Shown here one piece after another: positions 16,924 to 30,836 of a stretch of 44,355 nt of DNA. Numbering within the stretch: the stretch's first letter is position 1; the number at the start of each line of letters is the position of its first letter. The stretch comes from Nitrososphaerota archaeon. Its GTDB lineage: Archaea; Thermoproteota; Nitrososphaeria; Nitrososphaerales; Nitrososphaeraceae. The translations under genes were made by a program, and so were the position numbers. The notes beneath the pieces were generated by a model. The model made no database searches, was not told where the DNA came from, and saw nothing but the letters and a program-made list of their open reading frames with translations. The DNA is taken from contig VBPX01000018.1 in assembly GCA_005877075.1 (NCBI GenBank), positions 1 to 44,355 on the forward strand, in the 5' to 3' direction.

Positions 16924-17757
16924 ATGGAAAAAAAAGTTGCGGTAATCGGTTATGGGAGCATTGGCAAAGAGATTATAGCGGCAACAGAAAAAGGTGAGAT
17001 CCCAAACGCCAAAATAGTAGCATTATTTGATAAGGAAGCTCGAGTCATTCATTCACTAGATAATGATGATATCGAATTTCATTTGTTTACAAATTTTGAT
17101 GAATTCTATAATTCTCCAATTTATTCAGATTTAGATGTCATAATTGAGTGCGCTTCAAAAGATGCTGTTAGAGATTATGGTAAAAAAATCATCGAGTCAA
17201 GAAAGGATGTCATAATTTTAAGTGTAGGAGCTTTTTCTGACAAACAATACTTGACAGAATTGCAGAACTTGTCCAATTTAAACAAAACAAGAATATTAAT
17301 ACCCACAGGTGCCATAGCAGGATTGGATTCGATAAGAAGCGTAAAAAAATATCTGGATAGTTTAACTATTACAACAACAAAGCATCCCAAATCACTTGTA
17401 GGAGCTCCATATTTCAAAAGTTCAAAAATAAAGTTGGATGAGATTTCAGAAAAAACAGTCCTCTACGAAGGTAATGCTATTACTGCCATAGAATATTTTC
17501 CTGCGAATGTGAATGTAGCAGTTTCAATAGCGTTGGCAGGAATTGGCTTGGAAAAAACTCAAGTAAGGATAATAGCAGATCCAATGATATCGGTAAACAA
17601 ACATGAGATATTAGGAAAAGGGAGTTTTGGAGAAATACTTATTATTGTTCAAAATATTCCAAGTCCTGCAAATCCTAGAACAAGTTATTTAGCATCACTG
17701 TCGGCTATTGAATGCCTGAGATCCTTATGTAATGAAAATTTCAGAATTGGAACTTGA
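16924..17757 (+). CDS. nadX: L-aspartate dehydrogenase
   Basis: A 277-residue NAD(P)-dependent enzyme giving iminoaspartate, the first step of NAD synthesis in place of NadB. The Rossmann motif GYGSIGKE is at the start. The region KHPKSLVGAPYF...FPANVNVAVSIALAG is diagnostic, and the C-terminal KGSFGEILIIVQN is also typical. It is near nadA and nadC, so the cell probably makes NAD from aspartate without oxygen. Confidence 0.93.
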   Translation: MEKKVAVIGYGSIGKEIIAATEKGEIPNAKIVALFDKEARVIHSLDNDDIEFHLFTNFDEFYNSPIYSDLDVIIECASKDAVRDYGKKIIESRKDVIILSVGAFSDKQYLTELQNLSNLNKTRILIPTGAIAGLDSIRSVKKYLDSLTITTTKHPKSLVGAPYFKSSKIKLDEISEKTVLYEGNAITAIEYFPANVNVAVSIALAGIGLEKTQVRIIADPMISVNKHEILGKGSFGEILIIVQNIPSPANPRTSYLASLSAIECLRSLCNENFRIGT

Positions 17758-17814
17758 TTTGTATCATAAATTTTGACAGTTTATATGTGGAATAAATATT
17801 TGACAAGATTAACT

Positions 17815-18114
17815 ATGAGTTACAACGGATTTAAGACAAACGATATGTTTGGTCCAAAACCAGTAGAAGTTGGAAAGGAATATGATGTACAGATCACAGA
17901 GTTAAGCAGAAAAGGAGACGGAATTGCAAGGATACAACGATTTGTAATATTTGTAAAGAATGGAAAGGTAGGCCAAAATACGAAAATAAAGGTACTTCAA
18001 GTCGGCAATAGATTTGCGACAGCAGAGATTGTTAGTGATGCTGGGAGTACTCAAACTGAGAATGCATCTGCTAGTTCTGATGCAAGTTCTGATGCAAGTG
18101 CAAACGCAGAATAA
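17815..18114 (+). CDS. TRAM-domain protein (small RNA-binding)
   Basis: Nearly 100 residues from ATG 17815; the longer frame from 17773 adds a non-conserved N-terminus. A TATA-like TTTATATGT lies about 30 bases upstream. A TRAM beta-barrel covers roughly residues 15-70, with VGKEYDVQITELSRKGDGIAR and FVIFVKNGKVGQ. The last 25 residues are a low-complexity Ser/Ala/Asp tail. Stand-alone archaeal TRAM proteins act as RNA chaperones; that role is inferred here. Confidence 0.85.
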   Translation: MSYNGFKTNDMFGPKPVEVGKEYDVQITELSRKGDGIARIQRFVIFVKNGKVGQNTKIKVLQVGNRFATAEIVSDAGSTQTENASASSDASSDASANAE

Positions 18115-18240
18115 TCGACATCGCAATTACTTTTGAAAACTCTAATTATTTTATGTGATTTACAAAATATTTAATTTTTGAAATTTACGTTAACTAAATT
18201 GAATCTTTATCTATACCAATTTCTAATTTAGAAAATTGGC

Positions 18241-18621
18241 TTGAATAATAACATTATAGCTATTGTAGCAATTTCTTTTATCGTTGTGGGATCAATATGG
18301 GGAATTGGGAATTTAATTTCTCAAAATAATACCCATCTCTCAAAAACCAATGGAGTACTATTGTTAATGAAAGATAATAAATTTAATGTTACTAATCCTG
18401 ATATTATTGTTAAAATCAATCAACCATTAAAAATCAATATTGCAAACCAAGATTTTAGAAAACATGATTTTATAATTGATGATCTAAATATTAATACTGG
18501 GTATATATCCAGTGGACAAGAATTTACCACAGTAGTTGCTTCTAATAAAATGGGAGTTCATACATACTATTGCTCAATTCACCCAGACATCATGACAGGA
18601 AAAATTATAGTCAAAAACTAG
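18241..18621 (+). CDS. membrane-anchored cupredoxin (blue-copper-like)
   Basis: A 126-residue protein with an N-terminal hydrophobic anchor (about residues 5-26) and a single cupredoxin domain facing outside. Likely copper ligands are H75 (RKHDF), C111 and H114 (YYCSIHP) and M118. It starts at TTG. Such small copper proteins are typical electron carriers in ammonia-oxidizing archaea, replacing cytochrome c. Its partner is unknown. Confidence 0.8.
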   Translation: MNNNIIAIVAISFIVVGSIWGIGNLISQNNTHLSKTNGVLLLMKDNKFNVTNPDIIVKINQPLKINIANQDFRKHDFIIDDLNINTGYISSGQEFTTVVASNKMGVHTYYCSIHPDIMTGKIIVKN

Positions 18622-18674
18622 AGACACATTAAATTAAGAAGATCAACTTTAAAAGTTCATTTACATAACTAATA

Positions 18675-18836
18675 TCAGCTCTTGAACGAATCAGTTAATT
18701 TTTTATGATACATACTTTTGCAACCATCTTTATGTAACATGTCATGTGGAATTACATGTAGATATTTCATTTTTCTTTTATCGTATATAGTACTCAGGAA
18801 TTTGTAGCATATAGAACAGACAAATTCTTGCTCCAT
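18675..18836 (-). CDS. 53-aa cysteine/histidine-containing miniprotein
   Basis: The frame runs from ATG 18836 to TGA 18675. It carries VCSICYKFLS near the N-terminus and HKDGCKSMYHKK near the C-terminus, with five His. The CxxC followed by later Cys/His could bind zinc. It is convergent with the cupredoxin gene. No family recognised. Confidence 0.5.
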   Translation of the reverse strand: MEQEFVCSICYKFLSTIYDKRKMKYLHVIPHDMLHKDGCKSMYHKKLTDSFKS

Positions 18837-18985
18837 TTACCTATCTCTTCATACTTGGGAATTAATCTTTTTAATTGAATTGAAATGAAAGACGTTGAGT
18901 GAGCCCTTTATACAATTACCTCTCTCAATTCAAACTTAAAAAATCGAACCAACACTTAAAATTAGGCAAAATCCCAGTCTAAAAA

Positions 18986-19144
18986 ATGGCTGCACGAAAG
19001 AATACATCAAGGAAAAAAAGACTGATAAGGAGAGTTAAACAAAATAGACCTGTGCCAGCCTGGGTAATAATCAGAACCCATCGTCATGTTAGAACAAATC
19101 CTAAACGGAGAGCATGGAGAAGATCTGATGTGAATGTTGGATAG
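18986..19144 (+). CDS. rpl39e: 50S ribosomal protein L39e
   Basis: A 52-residue, very basic protein of the large-subunit exit tunnel. The sequence MAARKNTSRKKRLIRRVKQN and the VPAWVIIRTHRHVRTNPKRR region match L39e. L31e follows 16 bases downstream, the usual archaeal pairing. It is too short for routine length cut-offs. Confidence 0.93.
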   Translation: MAARKNTSRKKRLIRRVKQNRPVPAWVIIRTHRHVRTNPKRRAWRRSDVNVG

Positions 19145-19160
19145 ATAGGAATGAAATAAA

Positions 19161-19487
19161 ATGTCTGAAGAAAATACAACGAGAATATACACAGTAAATT
19201 TAGCAAAGGCCTGGGATACCCCAAAATATAGAAGAACTGATAGAGTGATAAACATCATAAAGGAATTTACCCAACATCATATGCAAACCGATAAAGTCAA
19301 GATAGATCAAGACCTGAACAGGCATATCTGGTCCCGAGGAAAAACCAATCCCCCAAGAAAGATTAGATTGAGAATGATAAAGGAAGAGGACGATACAGTT
19401 GTTGTCAGTTCATTTATTGAAGAGAAAAAATTAGAGTCAATAGCTGAAGAAGAGATTGAAGCTGAAGAAGAGAAGAAAAAGGGCTAA
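19161..19487 (+). CDS. rpl31e: 50S ribosomal protein L31e
   Basis: A 108-residue large-subunit protein: YTVNLAKAWDTPKYRRTDRV and IDQDLNRHIWSRGKTNPPRK are diagnostic. The C-terminal 20 residues are a highly acidic Glu-rich tail. It lies in an operon with L39e. In many archaea the next gene is aIF6, which is absent here. Confidence 0.95.
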   Translation: MSEENTTRIYTVNLAKAWDTPKYRRTDRVINIIKEFTQHHMQTDKVKIDQDLNRHIWSRGKTNPPRKIRLRMIKEEDDTVVVSSFIEEKKLESIAEEEIEAEEEKKKG

Positions 19488-19585
19488 TAGAAACTATCTA
19501 AAAAATATTTAAAATAACATATCAAATTTTAAAATCAATTTCTAGATAATTTAGTTTGAGATTTATTGAAAAATCAAACTTGTTA

Positions 19586-20554
19586 TCAATCTATTAATGG
19601 TAAAGGTAAATCTATGTTAGGATGTGATTCGGGTATATCCCAATCTAAAACATTTTCATCGGGTATAAGGTTTAGAGGATCGTAAAAATCAAATTTTGTC
19701 TTTCCTTTTATTGATGCTATGAGTTGCATATTATTTCTAGAAGAATCAGTAACTACAAAGGAAACATCATTAGTTTCCCCTTCCATTGAATTTTGGAAAT
19801 TATTCAAGATTTCATTTAGTCTACCAATTGGCTCATTTCTTGCGCCGTTTACGTAAAGAATAGATCTTTTAATGGATGATGTACCCAATGATGAATATAG
19901 CTGTGCGACTAGTTCTTTTATGCCAACATCAATGCTGTTCTCTTTCAAATTTCCAGAAACTAGGTTTATTCCCAAATTCAATGTTATCTCAGGAATTAAT
20001 TTGATCATATTGAGTATAATCTCATTTGTTATTTTTGAACAATCTTCAACGGTAAGATGAGGATTTATTTCTACATAAGCATCATTATCAATTATAAAGT
20101 TAATATCAGAATTTGATGATATTCTCTTGAGTGATATACTAGATTGAAATAATCTATCCTTCTCATGACCAAATGGCATAGTCACAAGTGAAATAACTTT
20201 CTTGTTCAGTAAGCACTTTGCAATATGAGAAACTATAGGTGCAACGGCGATGCCAGCCTTTTCGGCCAAACTTGTTACTACAATGACAGTTTGGTATTTT
20301 GATAATTTTGAATAAAGTTCTTCTTTATGAGATTCTAGAAATGACCGGATTTTGTAAGTTGAAGGATTTATCCAAGATTTGCAGTCAATGTAAAGTGAGT
20401 TGTTGTTAACTTCAAGTTCTTCTTTATGGTTACTGATTAATAAAAAATCATGATCAAAATCATTCTTTAATTTTGAAACAATATTTTTACCAATTTTACC
20501 GATTCCGATTAATAACACAGGTTTTCTTAATTCAAGACTATCCCCTAACATCAA
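19586..20554 (-). CDS. degenerate FtsZ/tubulin-superfamily protein
   Basis: A 322-residue protein with an FtsZ-like plan. The N-terminal GIGKIGKNIV occupies the place of GVGGAGNNAV. The signature loop position reads TSLAEKAGIAVAP, not GGGTGTGAAP. It is followed by IAKCLLNKKVISLVTMPFGHE, which matches the FtsZ strand VVTKPF.FEG, and INFIIDND. The glycines that contact GTP phosphates are therefore missing. It may be a structural or regulatory tubulin relative. Divergent FtsZ-like proteins are known from Thaumarchaeota, which divide with the Cdv system. No GTPase activity can be assumed. Confidence 0.72.
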   Translation of the reverse strand: MMLGDSLELRKPVLLIGIGKIGKNIVSKLKNDFDHDFLLISNHKEELEVNNNSLYIDCKSWINPSTYKIRSFLESHKEELYSKLSKYQTVIVVTSLAEKAGIAVAPIVSHIAKCLLNKKVISLVTMPFGHEKDRLFQSSISLKRISSNSDINFIIDNDAYVEINPHLTVEDCSKITNEIILNMIKLIPEITLNLGINLVSGNLKENSIDVGIKELVAQLYSSLGTSSIKRSILYVNGARNEPIGRLNEILNNFQNSMEGETNDVSFVVTDSSRNNMQLIASIKGKTKFDFYDPLNLIPDENVLDWDIPESHPNIDLPLPLID

Positions 20555-20659
20555 ATCAACTCCTAACTCCTAATCAGGACATTAATTATTAGAATAAAAG
20601 TTTAGTTGATTAAATCAAGCATATTAATTGGTACAAAAATGTTGATACAATTATAGGAA

Positions 20660-22048
20660 TTAGAAAATTAATTCTCCTAATAAGGAATAATTTGAAATTT
20701 CTACCACTTTTACTGATAGATAATCTCCTAATGACCGTTTTGAATCTAATTTTTTTAATCCTTTTGAATCTATTATAACTGGTCGATATGCATAATTTCT
20801 CCCTTGTATTTTGTCATCATCTAAGAGTTCATCAATCAAAATCTTGCCTTTCCACCCGCACCAATTACGATTTCTTCTAAGTGTTGTTTTCTTGATTGCT
20901 TCATGAAGCCTAACACTCCTATCTTTTATGATATTCATATCGAGTTTTGGATATTTCGAGGCAACCGTACCAGGACGGGCGCTGTATCGTGAAGAATTAA
21001 CAACGTCAGGCTGAGTTTCTTCAATTAGACTTAGTGTCTGTTCAAAATCACTTTCCGTTTCTGATGGGAACCCAGTAATAATATCTGTAGCAATAGTCAT
21101 TTCAGGTATCTTTTTTCTAAATTCTTTTACTACATCAAGAAAAATTTTAGTAGTATGCCCTCTTTTCATTTTACGAAGAATTCTTTCACTACCACTTTGA
21201 ACTGGTATATGAAGAAATTTGAATATCTTTTCATTATTACGGTAAATTGAAATCAATCTATCTAGAAACTTTGGAATGTACATGGGATTCATCATGCCAA
21301 CACGGATTTTAAATTCTCCCTCAACTTTAGAACATTTTTCTAACAATTCAACCAAATCGGTTTTCAAATCCAATCCATAACAGCCATTGTCAGTAGAAGT
21401 CAACCAAAATTCCTTACAATCTGCTACAACATCAGCTTCCATTTGTCTAACTACTTCGCCAATTCTATAGCTCTTTAGGGTTCCCTTTGCCAATTTTGTT
21501 TGACAAAAACTGCATTCACTAAGGCATCCACTTGAGATTTCAATAATGCTAACTACTGGATTAAGTCTTATTCTCGGAAGATTTACTTTTGTTGCCATAG
21601 TATTTTCTAATGCTACAACTTTTTTACCGCTTAAAGACGCATCAACCACATCCAATGTTTTATCTAAGGACTGTGGCCCTAAAAGAGACGAATCAGGAGA
21701 GAACGATTCAACCAGTTTTTTGCTTGTCTTTGGAAGACATCCGGCTACAACGAGAGGTTTTTCTTTCGAATATTTTTTTATTCTTGAGATCATCTTGTGT
21801 TCAGTGGCATCCTTTACCGCACAAGTGACTAGTATGTTAATATCAGAATTTCTTCTACTGGAAGTCAGGTCATATCCATTACTATAAAGTATTCCTTTGA
21901 TTATTTCTGCATCTGCAATATTAGCTGAACATCCAAATGCTTCCACCCAAACCTTTTTTTTATCATGGATTTTGAAATTTTGAAAATCAAGATTAGTGTT
22001 ATTGCTTGAAAAATTTAAAAGCTGATCGATCTTCTCCAATGCGATCAA
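20660..22048 (-). CDS. tRNA N6-threonylcarbamoyladenosine methylthiotransferase (e-MtaB/CDKAL1 type)
   Basis: A 462-residue radical-SAM enzyme that makes ms2t6A37 in tRNAs. Cys40, Cys76 and Cys104 bind the auxiliary cluster in the UPF0004 domain. C175, C179 and C182 (GCLSECSFC) bind the radical-SAM cluster. A C-terminal TRAM domain follows from about residue 395. Archaeal/eukaryotic e-MtaB is the closest class. Its start lies 61 bases beyond the end of the aminomutase-like gene on the same strand. Confidence 0.9.
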   Translation of the reverse strand: MIALEKIDQLLNFSSNNTNLDFQNFKIHDKKKVWVEAFGCSANIADAEIIKGILYSNGYDLTSSRRNSDINILVTCAVKDATEHKMISRIKKYSKEKPLVVAGCLPKTSKKLVESFSPDSSLLGPQSLDKTLDVVDASLSGKKVVALENTMATKVNLPRIRLNPVVSIIEISSGCLSECSFCQTKLAKGTLKSYRIGEVVRQMEADVVADCKEFWLTSTDNGCYGLDLKTDLVELLEKCSKVEGEFKIRVGMMNPMYIPKFLDRLISIYRNNEKIFKFLHIPVQSGSERILRKMKRGHTTKIFLDVVKEFRKKIPEMTIATDIITGFPSETESDFEQTLSLIEETQPDVVNSSRYSARPGTVASKYPKLDMNIIKDRSVRLHEAIKKTTLRRNRNWCGWKGKILIDELLDDDKIQGRNYAYRPVIIDSKGLKKLDSKRSLGDYLSVKVVEISNYSLLGELIF

Positions 22049-22108
22049 GTATAAAGGAAATTATTGGTACTATATCAATCAATTTATATCCGAATAATCA
22101 ATGACCCG

Positions 22109-23494
22109 TTATATTGCAGCCTTCATAGTCATGTTTGACTTGTTCTTCATTTGGTTATGAAGGACGCCTGAATTGATTATTTTTTCAGTGACATCGAGAA
22201 GTCTCCGAATATCCTCCAGAGTGTGTACATTTGAGATGGCGCCCATTTTATGAGGTAGGAAAAAAATTCCATATTTTGCCATCAGTGAAAAATGATATCT
22301 AGCAAGCTTTCCACCATCAGATAAAGCTACATCATTTGCATTGGTTATTTCATTTACTTTATCCGAAAGAAAATGTGTCAGAAATAGCGAACCAACACCG
22401 GTTACATGTGATTTTATCCCATAATCTGAAAATAATTTTTTTAAACCAGTCCTAGTTATAGCTCCTAATTTATTGATTTTATTATAAACTGTTTGACGAT
22501 TTTTACTAATGTAATCTAAGGTAGCGTATCCGGCATTCATGGTAAGAGGATTTGAAGAAAATGTTCCTCCGCCAATATGACATAGCTCTTGCTTATTCCT
22601 GTTCACTACAGGATTAGCTATGTTCATTATTTCCTTTTTCCCGCATACTACTCCTATAGGGAGTCCTCCTCCAACAATCTTGCCAAGGGTAATTAGATCT
22701 GGATCCAATCCATATTGCGAGGAAACACTACCAAATTTCAATCTAAATCCGGTAACAATTTCGTCTAAGATAAACAAAATGTCATTTCGCTTACAATATT
22801 CTTCCAAACCTTTCAAGTAATTAACATCTGCAGGGATACAACCTGCACCACCCAATAATGGTTCAATTATTATACACGCCAAATCATCCTTTACGCTATC
22901 CAGTAATTTGATAGATCGGTCTAAATCATTAAATGGAATTGACTCAACAAAATCTCCCTCTCTACCGGTCATACCAACTCCTTCATCATTTTCAAATGGA
23001 TAATTGACAGATTGCATCAAATCTGTATTAAATCCATGCCATCCACCAATTGTTTTGCATATTATCCGTTTTTTAGTAACGCCCCTAGCAAGTCTAATTG
23101 CATACATTGTCGCTTCAGATCCAGTAGAACAGAATCTCAAAAGTTCGCTAATAGGGATCGATTTTTGTATGACTTCTGCCAGTTTAATGCTAATATCATT
23201 AGCAGTACCATATAGCGTACCCCAGAATATTTGTTTATCAAGCTTCTTAATGACTACATTTGGAGAGTGACCGAGGATTAAGGCCCAATGGCCCATCCAG
23301 TAATCAACATATCTATTGCCATCAACGTCAAAAAGATGTTTATCTTTTGCTTTATTAACAAAGAAAGGATATGGTTTGAAGAATCGGATATTATGACTTA
23401 TTCCTCCTGGAAAGATCTTTACAGATTTATCATAACATTTTTTTGAATTGTGAGTTTTTTTTTTATACAGATCCGTTAAGATGTTGGATATCAC
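22109..23494 (-). CDS. glutamate-1-semialdehyde 2,1-aminomutase-like class III aminotransferase
   Basis: A 461-residue PLP enzyme. The binding site is visible: STGSEATMYAIRLARG (124-139), LDEIVTGFR (243-251) with its Asp, and K272 in TLGKIVGGGLPIG as the Schiff-base Lys. The fold matches HemL, which makes 5-aminolevulinate, and its relatives. The usual HemL glycine-rich region and C-terminus are only partly similar, so it may be a paralogue with another amino-ketone substrate. It lies between 23S rRNA and a tRNA-modification gene. Confidence 0.75.
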   Translation of the reverse strand: MISNILTDLYKKKTHNSKKCYDKSVKIFPGGISHNIRFFKPYPFFVNKAKDKHLFDVDGNRYVDYWMGHWALILGHSPNVVIKKLDKQIFWGTLYGTANDISIKLAEVIQKSIPISELLRFCSTGSEATMYAIRLARGVTKKRIICKTIGGWHGFNTDLMQSVNYPFENDEGVGMTGREGDFVESIPFNDLDRSIKLLDSVKDDLACIIIEPLLGGAGCIPADVNYLKGLEEYCKRNDILFILDEIVTGFRLKFGSVSSQYGLDPDLITLGKIVGGGLPIGVVCGKKEIMNIANPVVNRNKQELCHIGGGTFSSNPLTMNAGYATLDYISKNRQTVYNKINKLGAITRTGLKKLFSDYGIKSHVTGVGSLFLTHFLSDKVNEITNANDVALSDGGKLARYHFSLMAKYGIFFLPHKMGAISNVHTLEDIRRLLDVTEKIINSGVLHNQMKNKSNMTMKAAI

Positions 23495-23559
23495 TACATC
23501 AATCCTTCACAAGACCTATTTATTACGATTATGAAATACCAAAAAGAAATAAAAAAAGT

Positions 23560-26729
<3,170 letters not shown>

Positions 26730-26763
26730 GATCATTACAAGCTATTCGCTTGCTTCATCCTTC

Positions 26764-26786
26764 ATTTCTTCAATGTATGAAGAAAT
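26764..26786. repeat. hairpin in the 16S-23S spacer
   Basis: ATTTCTTCA and TGAAGAAAT form a perfect 9-bp inverted repeat around a 5-nt loop. It lies in the spacer, where no tRNA gene is present. It may be part of the processing structure. Confidence 0.45.
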
Positions 26787-26799
26787 TGCATATAATTTA

Positions 26800-28375
<1,576 letters not shown>

Positions 28376-28513
28376 CATGTCAGATTCAATTTTATGATTG
28401 AATCTCCATATTATGAGCGCAACTGGAGGTCGATGAATCATGAAATGGCCAACTGACCAAAAATCATCTACGACGCCGCCTATATGATTGCGTTCCTAGA
28501 AGTTCTTGCTTGA

Positions 28514-28531
28514 TTAAAATATAAACCTTCG
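28514..28531 (-). promoter_or_regulatory. rRNA operon promoter (BRE + TATA)
   Basis: On the minus strand CGAAGG is followed at once by TTTATATTTT, a strong BRE/TATA pair. Transcription should start about 25 bases downstream near 28490, roughly 180 bases before 16S. The element sits in the 337-base gap between 16S and the divergent DHH gene, which is otherwise leader sequence. Confidence 0.6.
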
Positions 28532-28648
28532 CCCACCAAAAAAATTCAAAATTTTTATGATAAATCTGATAGGTTGGGTAATCATAACCTTAACTATAAT
28601 TTGAAATAGGTACACTTAAAATATTCACGCATCAGAAATACTTGGTCT

Positions 28649-29644
28649 ATGAACAACAAGGTTTGTATATCCCATAAGGAAGATGTTGATGGTGTTTCTT
28701 CCGCAGTTCTTATCAAAACTGCATTCAAGGTTAATTCGGTAGTTCTTGTGGATTACGCAAATATGATTAAAACATTACGCAGTATGGTATCGAATATTCT
28801 TAATTCCTTAACCAAAATAGATCATTTATTCATATGCGATTTAGGCTTAAGTAAAAAAAATGAAAATGAATTTGTTAAAATACTGAAGGAGATTATTGAA
28901 GCAAAATGCAAAGTTACTTACATTGATCATCATGATTTGGACAAAAAAATTTTATTGGAATTGAAAAAAATTGGAGTCAAACTCCTGCATAGCACAGATG
29001 AATGCACGAGTATTCATATTTACAATAAGTATAAAAGAAAATTTGGTTCGTATTCAGCATTTCTTGCCTCTGCTGCAGCGTTGACAGATTATTTGGAAAC
29101 AAGACCTATTGCATCAAATCTAGTGTCTAGATTTGACAGGCAATTTTTGATGCTTGAAGCTACTGCTTTGTCTTACATGATTTCTTCAAGTCAGCATAAT
29201 AATGATTTTCTAATGACAATCGTAGACGATTTATCACAAAATAAATACCCACATGATATTGAAGGTGGTTTCCTAAAGGTTCAGAATCATGCAAGGAAAG
29301 TCTTATCAGTAGTAAAGTCCATTGAAAATTCAATTATTCTAAACAAGAATTTGGCCTATGTTCAAATTAATTCTGAATTACCATCCAGCATGGTGGTTAA
29401 TTTTGTGCTTGGAATATCTGGGAAACCAGTTGCCCTTGTATACAAGACTAAAGAAGATATTAATTCTTGTATTATCTCCATTAGAGGATCAAATGAATGC
29501 AAAGTTCATCTTGGCAGAATTGTCAACAGCTTATCTTCCGTGTTATCTGGAAGTGGAGGAGGTCATGAGAAAGCTTGTGGAGCAGTTATACCCAAAGATA
29601 AGTTATGGGAATTTATTAAGCAACTAGACAAAAAAACAAGATAG
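28649..29644 (+). CDS. DHH/DHHA1 phosphoesterase (archaeal RecJ-like)
   Basis: A 331-residue Mn2+-dependent phosphoesterase or exonuclease of the RecJ/NrnA superfamily. HKEDVDG at 9-15 stands for the DHxDxDG motif, FICDLGL follows at 61-67, and Y91-I-D93-H94-H95 is the DHH signature. The C-terminal DHHA1 domain ends in SGSGGGHEKACGAVI. Possible substrates are ssDNA, RNA 5' ends or oligonucleotides. It is divergent from rRNA and convergent with korB. Confidence 0.85.
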   Translation: MNNKVCISHKEDVDGVSSAVLIKTAFKVNSVVLVDYANMIKTLRSMVSNILNSLTKIDHLFICDLGLSKKNENEFVKILKEIIEAKCKVTYIDHHDLDKKILLELKKIGVKLLHSTDECTSIHIYNKYKRKFGSYSAFLASAAALTDYLETRPIASNLVSRFDRQFLMLEATALSYMISSSQHNNDFLMTIVDDLSQNKYPHDIEGGFLKVQNHARKVLSVVKSIENSIILNKNLAYVQINSELPSSMVVNFVLGISGKPVALVYKTKEDINSCIISIRGSNECKVHLGRIVNSLSSVLSGSGGGHEKACGAVIPKDKLWEFIKQLDKKTR

Positions 29645-29680
29645 TTCTCATTGTTCATTTATAAATTAATATGAATAATT

Positions 29681-29789
29681 ATTCTGGATAAGCGATTAAG
29701 CCTATCCAGAATATGTTCCCCATCGGTTTGGTCGATGTAATTAAACGATTCTGGACAAGGCAATTTAAATGTGATCCCTTGATATCCAC
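29681..29789. other. three consecutive hairpins in a convergent intergenic gap
   Basis: Hairpin 1: ATTCTGGATA/TATCCAGAAT at 29681-29690 and 29703-29712, a perfect 10-bp stem with a 12-nt loop. Hairpin 2: CATCG/CGATG at 29721-29725 and 29733-29737. Hairpin 3: TGGACAAGG (29753-29761) pairs with CCTTG and TCCA (29778-29782, 29786-29789) around a 3-nt bulge. They could be bidirectional terminators, a structured RNA, or protein sites. TCTGGA recurs in hairpins 1 and 3. Confidence 0.5.
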
Positions 29790-29876
29790 TATATTGTTTT
29801 TATAACTAGTGTTTATCTAATTAAACAATTAAGAAATTTCTCATTGTCAACTATTGCCTACTGTCAACTTTTAACC

Positions 29877-30836
29877 CTAATTGACCTGAAATTTGTTCAA
29901 AATTCTATCAATTTTTGCAAGAGGTTTATTTCCGTTATCCGAAATTTCTTGATGAGAAGGGGGTCTAGCAAAATAATCCTTAATATTTTCAGAGATTCTT
30001 TCATGGTACGAAGGAACTAATTCGTTCTGATAAAAGATACCAATCGGAATCTTATTTTCCCATTCGCTTGCGAATTCTAAGATCTTTGACATTTTTTCAT
30101 TAACTTCAGTTTCATCATGTATCGTACCATCATATCCAGTTTCCTCAATTTTATAAATCCTAGGAGTTGGCTTTTGAGAATCTAGATTGTCTTTTCCTTG
30201 GAACCATTCTCTAGTATTGATATCATTGTATGTTGGACATGGCTGAAGGACATCTACAAAGGCTAAACCTTTATGTTTTATGGCTCGTTGGATAATATTT
30301 TTTAAATGTTTGACATCATATGAATATGAACGTGCAATAAAAGTAAATCCCGATATCAAAGCTAATGATATAGGATTAACAGAATTACTGGTGTTTGGAG
30401 TAACAAGCGACTTTGTTTTTTCTCCCAGCCTTAAGGTAGGTGAAGCCTGTCCCTTTGTGAGACCATACACTGCATTGTTAAAGATAAGATATGGGAGGTC
30501 AACGTTCTTCCTACCTGCCCCAACAAAATGTCCTGCCCCAATTCCAAGACCATCACCATCACCTCCAACAGCAATTATTTCCAGATCTGGATTGGCGATT
30601 TTTGCACCTTGCGCAAATGGCAACACTCTACCATGCAAAGTGTGAATACCATAGACATTTATGAAATGTGGAGTTTTACCCGAGCAACCAATTCCAGAAA
30701 AAATTATTGCTTTATGTCTCGGTATCTCCATTTCACTTAATGCCATTTGAATTGCATTTAATATTCCGAAATCTCCACAACCAGGACACCAATCATTGTG
30801 TACGGTTGTCTTATAATCGGCTAGCTTAAGTGCCAC
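29877..30836 (-). CDS. korB: 2-oxoacid:ferredoxin oxidoreductase, beta subunit
   Basis: A 319-residue TPP-binding subunit. It has WCPGCGDFGILNAIQ at the start, the region GIGCSGKTPHFINVYGIHTLHGR, and the TPP motif VGGDGDGLGIGAGHFVGAGRK followed by YLIFNNAVYGLTKGQ. With korA it oxidises 2-oxoglutarate or pyruvate to acyl-CoA and reduces ferredoxin. It overlaps the end of korA by 11 bases. Substrate cannot be decided from sequence. Confidence 0.93.
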   Translation of the reverse strand: MALKLADYKTTVHNDWCPGCGDFGILNAIQMALSEMEIPRHKAIIFSGIGCSGKTPHFINVYGIHTLHGRVLPFAQGAKIANPDLEIIAVGGDGDGLGIGAGHFVGAGRKNVDLPYLIFNNAVYGLTKGQASPTLRLGEKTKSLVTPNTSNSVNPISLALISGFTFIARSYSYDVKHLKNIIQRAIKHKGLAFVDVLQPCPTYNDINTREWFQGKDNLDSQKPTPRIYKIEETGYDGTIHDETEVNEKMSKILEFASEWENKIPIGIFYQNELVPSYHERISENIKDYFARPPSHQEISDNGNKPLAKIDRILNKFQVN

